64,000 nt of DNA from CAXXOK01 sp001604115 (lineage in GTDB: Bacteria > Bacillota > Clostridia > Christensenellales > Aristaeellaceae): NCBI GenBank assembly GCA_034928535.1, contig JAYFOV010000027.1, forward strand, positions 40,768 to 104,767. Direction: 5' to 3'. The notes under the pieces are model-generated. The model saw only the letters and a program-made list of their open reading frames with translations, was not told the DNA's origin and did not search any database. A program made the translations under genes and the position numbers. This document shows positions 61,453 to 64,000 of the stretch, piece after piece (the first letter of the stretch is position 1; each line of letters opens with the position of its first letter).

Positions 61453-61500
61453 CAGACAAAACAAAGTCGCAGGCATTTGCCTGCGACTTTGTTTTGTCTG
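61453..61500. terminator. Perfect 23-bp palindrome, probable bidirectional terminator of recF and thrS
   Basis: The arms at 61453-61475 and 61478-61500 are exact reverse complements (CAGACAAAACAAAGTCGC at the outer side) separated by TT. The plus strand continues GTTTTGA and the outer arm is rich in T, so it can terminate the plus-strand recF transcript, and by symmetry the thrS transcript coming from the other side. The region 61501-61690 has no further gene. Confidence 0.75.
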
Positions 61501-61690
61501 GTTTTGAAAGCCTTAAGCTCTGTGCGTTTGCCGCCGCCCCGTCACCCTGCTGGCTGTTAGCTCGCTTGCGGGAAAGCTGATCCATCCTGCATTTGAGCTT
61601 TGCCCAAAAGCACCAAAGGGTTTCACTCTTTGGAAATATGCCGGGGACTTCACGCTTGCACAGCTTTTTAGGCGGTTTGACGCGTGCGGG

Positions 61691-63598
61691 TCAGTCCAGT
61701 GTGCGCTCGTCGTTCAGCTTTTTGACCATGGCCACGGCCTCCGCAAAGGGGAAGGTGCCCAGGTTATCGCCTTTGCGGTTGCGGATGGTCACGGTCTTGT
61801 CCGCCGCTTCGCGGTCGCCCAGCACAAACATGTAGGGGATCTTCATCATCTGGGCTTCGCGTACCTTGAAGCCGATCTTCTCATTGCGCAGATCCAGCTC
61901 CGGGCGCAGGCCATCGGCCAGCAGCAGGGCTTTGAGCTCCTTGGCGGCGTCATCGCTGCGGTCGGTAATGGTCAAAATCTTCACCTGCACCGGCGCAAGC
62001 CACGTGGGGAAGGCACCGCCAAAGTGCTCCGTCAGGATGCCGATGAACCGCTCGATGGAGCCGAACACCACACGGTGGATCATCACCGGGCGGTGCTTCT
62101 CGCCATCGGGGCCGGTGTAGTTCAGATCAAAGCGCTCGGGCAGGTTCATGTCCAGCTGGATGGTGCCGCACTGCCACGTGCGCCCCAGCACATCCCGCAG
62201 GTGGAAATCGATCTTGGGGCCGTAAAACGCGCCGTCGCCCTCGTTGATGGTGTATTTCACGCCCAGCTCGTCCAGCGCGCCCTGCAAGCCCTCGGTGGCC
62301 AGCTGCCACATTGCGTCCGTGCCGATGGAGTTTTCCGGCCGGGTGGAAAGCTCCACGCTGTATGGGAAGCCAAACTGCGTATAGACCGTGTTGATGAGGT
62401 CATACACGCCCTTGATTTCGCCCTTGATCTGCTCCGGGGTCATGAAGATATGCGCATCGTCCTGGGTAAAGCAGCGCACGCGCATCAGGCCGTGCAGCGC
62501 GCCGCTCTTTTCATGGCGGTGCACCAAGCCCATTTCCCCGCTGCGGCAGGGCAGGTCGCGGTAGCTCCACAGCCTGCGCTCATAAACCAGAATGCCGCCC
62601 GGGCAGTTCATGGGCTTGATGGCAAAATCCACCTCGTCGATCTTGGTGGTGTACATATTTTCGCGGTACTTTTCCCAGTGGCCGCTGCGCTCCCACAGGG
62701 CGCGGTTGAGCATGATGGGCGTCTTGATCTCCTCATACCCCGCCTTGCGGTGAATCTCGCGCCAGTAATCCTCCAGCACATTGCGCAGCACCATCCCCTT
62801 GGGGTAGAAGAACGGGAAGCCGGGGCCCTCGTCCCGGATGTCAAAGAGATCCAGCTCCCGGCCGAGCTTGCGGTGGTCGCGCTTTTTGGCCTCCTCCAGC
62901 TGGGTCAGGTAGGCCTCCAACTGCTCCTTTTGCGGGAAGCAGGTGCCGTATACGCGGCAGAGCATCTTGTTGTGCTCATCCCCCCGCCAGTAGGCGCCCG
63001 CGATCTGCGTGAGCTTGAATGCCTTCAGGTAGCTCAGGTTGGGCAGGTGGGGGCCCACGCACAGATCCACAAAATCGCCCATCTCATAAAAGCTGAGCAC
63101 CTCGCCCTCCGGCAAATCCTGAATCAGCTGCACCTTGTAGGGCTCGCCGCGCTGCTCCATGAGCGCGATGGCCTCGGCGCGGGGCAGTGTGTAGCGGCGC
63201 GGGCGGATGGACTTGCGCGCGATGCGTTCCATCTCCTTTTCGATCTTGGGCAGATCCTCCGGGGAAAAGGGCTGGGGCAGGTCAAAATCGTAATAGAATC
63301 CGTTTTCGATGGCGGGGCCGATGGCCAGCTTCGCTTCGGGGTACAGGCTCTTGACGGCCATGGCCAGCAGGTGGCTGCAGCTGTGGCGGTACACCTTGCG
63401 GCCATCCTCATCCTCAAAGGAAAGGGGGGTCACCTCGCCATCCGCCGTCAGGGGGGCGAAAACATCCTTCAGGCTGCCGTCGGCCAGGCGCACGGCATAG
63501 TATTTTTTCAGGTCGTCGGGGCTCACGCTCTTGATCAGATCGCCGGCGGAACTGCCGTCGGCCACGGCATAGGGTTTGCCAAACAGGGTCAGGTTCAT
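61691..63598 (-). CDS. thrS: Threonyl-tRNA synthetase
   Basis: The 635-residue enzyme charges tRNA-Thr with threonine. Order: TGS domain (about 1-60), editing domain with HSCSHLLAMAVKSLYPEA (about 70-90), class II catalytic core (FFYPKGMVLRN motif 1 region, MRVRCFTQDDAHIF motif 2 region, RPVMIHRVVFGSIERFIGIL motif 3) and anticodon-binding domain (about 535-635). ATG 63598 follows AAGGAAGG. The upstream leader is a T-box, so expression responds to uncharged tRNA-Thr. Confidence 0.97.
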   Translation of the reverse strand: MNLTLFGKPYAVADGSSAGDLIKSVSPDDLKKYYAVRLADGSLKDVFAPLTADGEVTPLSFEDEDGRKVYRHSCSHLLAMAVKSLYPEAKLAIGPAIENGFYYDFDLPQPFSPEDLPKIEKEMERIARKSIRPRRYTLPRAEAIALMEQRGEPYKVQLIQDLPEGEVLSFYEMGDFVDLCVGPHLPNLSYLKAFKLTQIAGAYWRGDEHNKMLCRVYGTCFPQKEQLEAYLTQLEEAKKRDHRKLGRELDLFDIRDEGPGFPFFYPKGMVLRNVLEDYWREIHRKAGYEEIKTPIMLNRALWERSGHWEKYRENMYTTKIDEVDFAIKPMNCPGGILVYERRLWSYRDLPCRSGEMGLVHRHEKSGALHGLMRVRCFTQDDAHIFMTPEQIKGEIKGVYDLINTVYTQFGFPYSVELSTRPENSIGTDAMWQLATEGLQGALDELGVKYTINEGDGAFYGPKIDFHLRDVLGRTWQCGTIQLDMNLPERFDLNYTGPDGEKHRPVMIHRVVFGSIERFIGILTEHFGGAFPTWLAPVQVKILTITDRSDDAAKELKALLLADGLRPELDLRNEKIGFKVREAQMMKIPYMFVLGDREAADKTVTIRNRKGDNLGTFPFAEAVAMVKKLNDERTLD

Positions 63599-63629
63599 GG
63601 TTTGCCTTCCTTTCTGTTTCCGGGGACAG

Positions 63630-63864
63630 AAAAAATCCGCCCCAACGCAATGGTTGTGCGGGGACGGACGATGTGCTCGTTCGTGGTTCCACCCTGCTTG
63701 AAAGCGGCAATGCGCTCCCACTCATTTGGGCGGCGCGGTATCGGGCGCCGGGCGCACCGTCGGCGGGTGGTGTCCTCTCCCCGGGCAGCGCCCGCCGCTT
63801 GCAGCCTTGGCGGCGGTCTCTTGAGCAATGCCCATGGGCGGCGCGTCCCGCGTCATCCGATGAT
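63630..63864 (-). promoter_or_regulatory. T-box leader of thrS
   Basis: The minus-strand leader of about 265 bases contains the T-box core AGGGTGGAACCACG (63695-63682), which pairs with the acceptor end of uncharged tRNA. Downstream is an intrinsic terminator: the stem CCGTCCCCGCACAAC / GCGTTGGGGCGG region (63667-63637) followed by six T (63635-63630). When tRNA-Thr is uncharged, antitermination should let thrS be read. I did not fix the specifier codon; an ACC in the first stem region would be expected. Confidence 0.88.
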
Positions 63865-63870
63865 GGGTGT

Positions 63871-63899
63871 AGGATAGCACGTCCTAACACGGGTGTCAA
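63871..63899 (-). promoter_or_regulatory. Promoter of the thrS leader
   Basis: On the minus strand TTGACA (63899-63894) and TATCCT (63876-63871) are spaced by 17 bases; the start would be near 63864. The last 100 bases of the window upstream of it turn AT-rich and contain no gene that I can see. Confidence 0.75.
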
Positions 63900-64000
63900 G
63901 GTGCGGGACGTGCATTTTGCCCGGGGATGTGCGCAATCGGCAAGTAGCATCCCAAATATGCCAAAAATTGAAACAGATAACAATTAAATCCACAAAATCC

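Noticed and set aside
62024..63877. A 617-residue plus-strand frame
   Set aside because: Antisense of thrS and of its T-box leader.

Overview
The window looks like chromosome of a GC-rich, low-G+C-lineage Gram-positive (Bacillota, Clostridia-like) anaerobe. Evidence: WhiA, a T-box leader on thrS, a class B sortase with a VPKTG-anchored Cna-B adhesin, an ANTAR regulator beside glutamine synthetase, a ferredoxin-dependent 2-oxoacid oxidoreductase, VanZ, TelA/XpaC and LemA/TPM families, and consensus sigma-A promoters. The species cannot be named from the sequence. The backbone is GC-rich and produces many very long antisense open frames that are shadows.

Layout. 0-3.7 kb: an FbpC/AfuC-type ABC importer (ATPase plus fused double permease) followed by a class II ketose-bisphosphate aldolase. 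4.2-15.9 kb: a visibly more AT-rich accessory island containing VanZ, a truncated acyltransferase, IS66 and IS5 scars, a secreted tandem-thioredoxin protein, a secreted six-cysteine peptide, and a seven-gene, promoter-led operon (NHL propeller, propeller/solute-binding fusion, two sugar-type permeases, membrane-fusion protein, MacB-like permease without ATPase, peptidoglycan-binding protein). It ends with a deleted tyrosine integrase next to tRNA-Ser(CGA), a classical integration target. This island is my best candidate for an undescribed system.

16-20.8 kb: ANTAR regulator, glnA and a P-type cation ATPase, all leftward, with mutually exclusive RNA pairings between glnA and the ANTAR gene. 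20.9-39.5 kb: a sortase B fused to a C39-like peptidase, downstream of a 5385-residue adhesin with about forty Cna-B/SpaA modules and a VPKTG anchor, expressed from a strong promoter with 11-bp spaced direct repeats. 40.1-43.4 kb: secreted LRR protein and a secreted NAGPA-type glycosidase with four peptidoglycan-binding modules. 43.4-44.1 kb: tandem and inverted repeats, members of a family also present at 53.4 and 61.3 kb.

44.1-49.5 kb: leftward envelope-stress-like cluster (proline-rich membrane protein, XpaC, TelA, then LemA and TPM proteins). 49.8-53.4 kb: four-subunit 2-oxoacid:ferredoxin oxidoreductase, whose alpha subunit carries a 277-residue Ala/Lys/Glu-rich extension. 53.6-59.9 kb: ferritin, ROK fructokinase, whiA, a Crh-like HPr lacking His15, a GH13 amylase and a small membrane protein. 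60.2-63.9 kb: recF convergent with T-box-controlled thrS.
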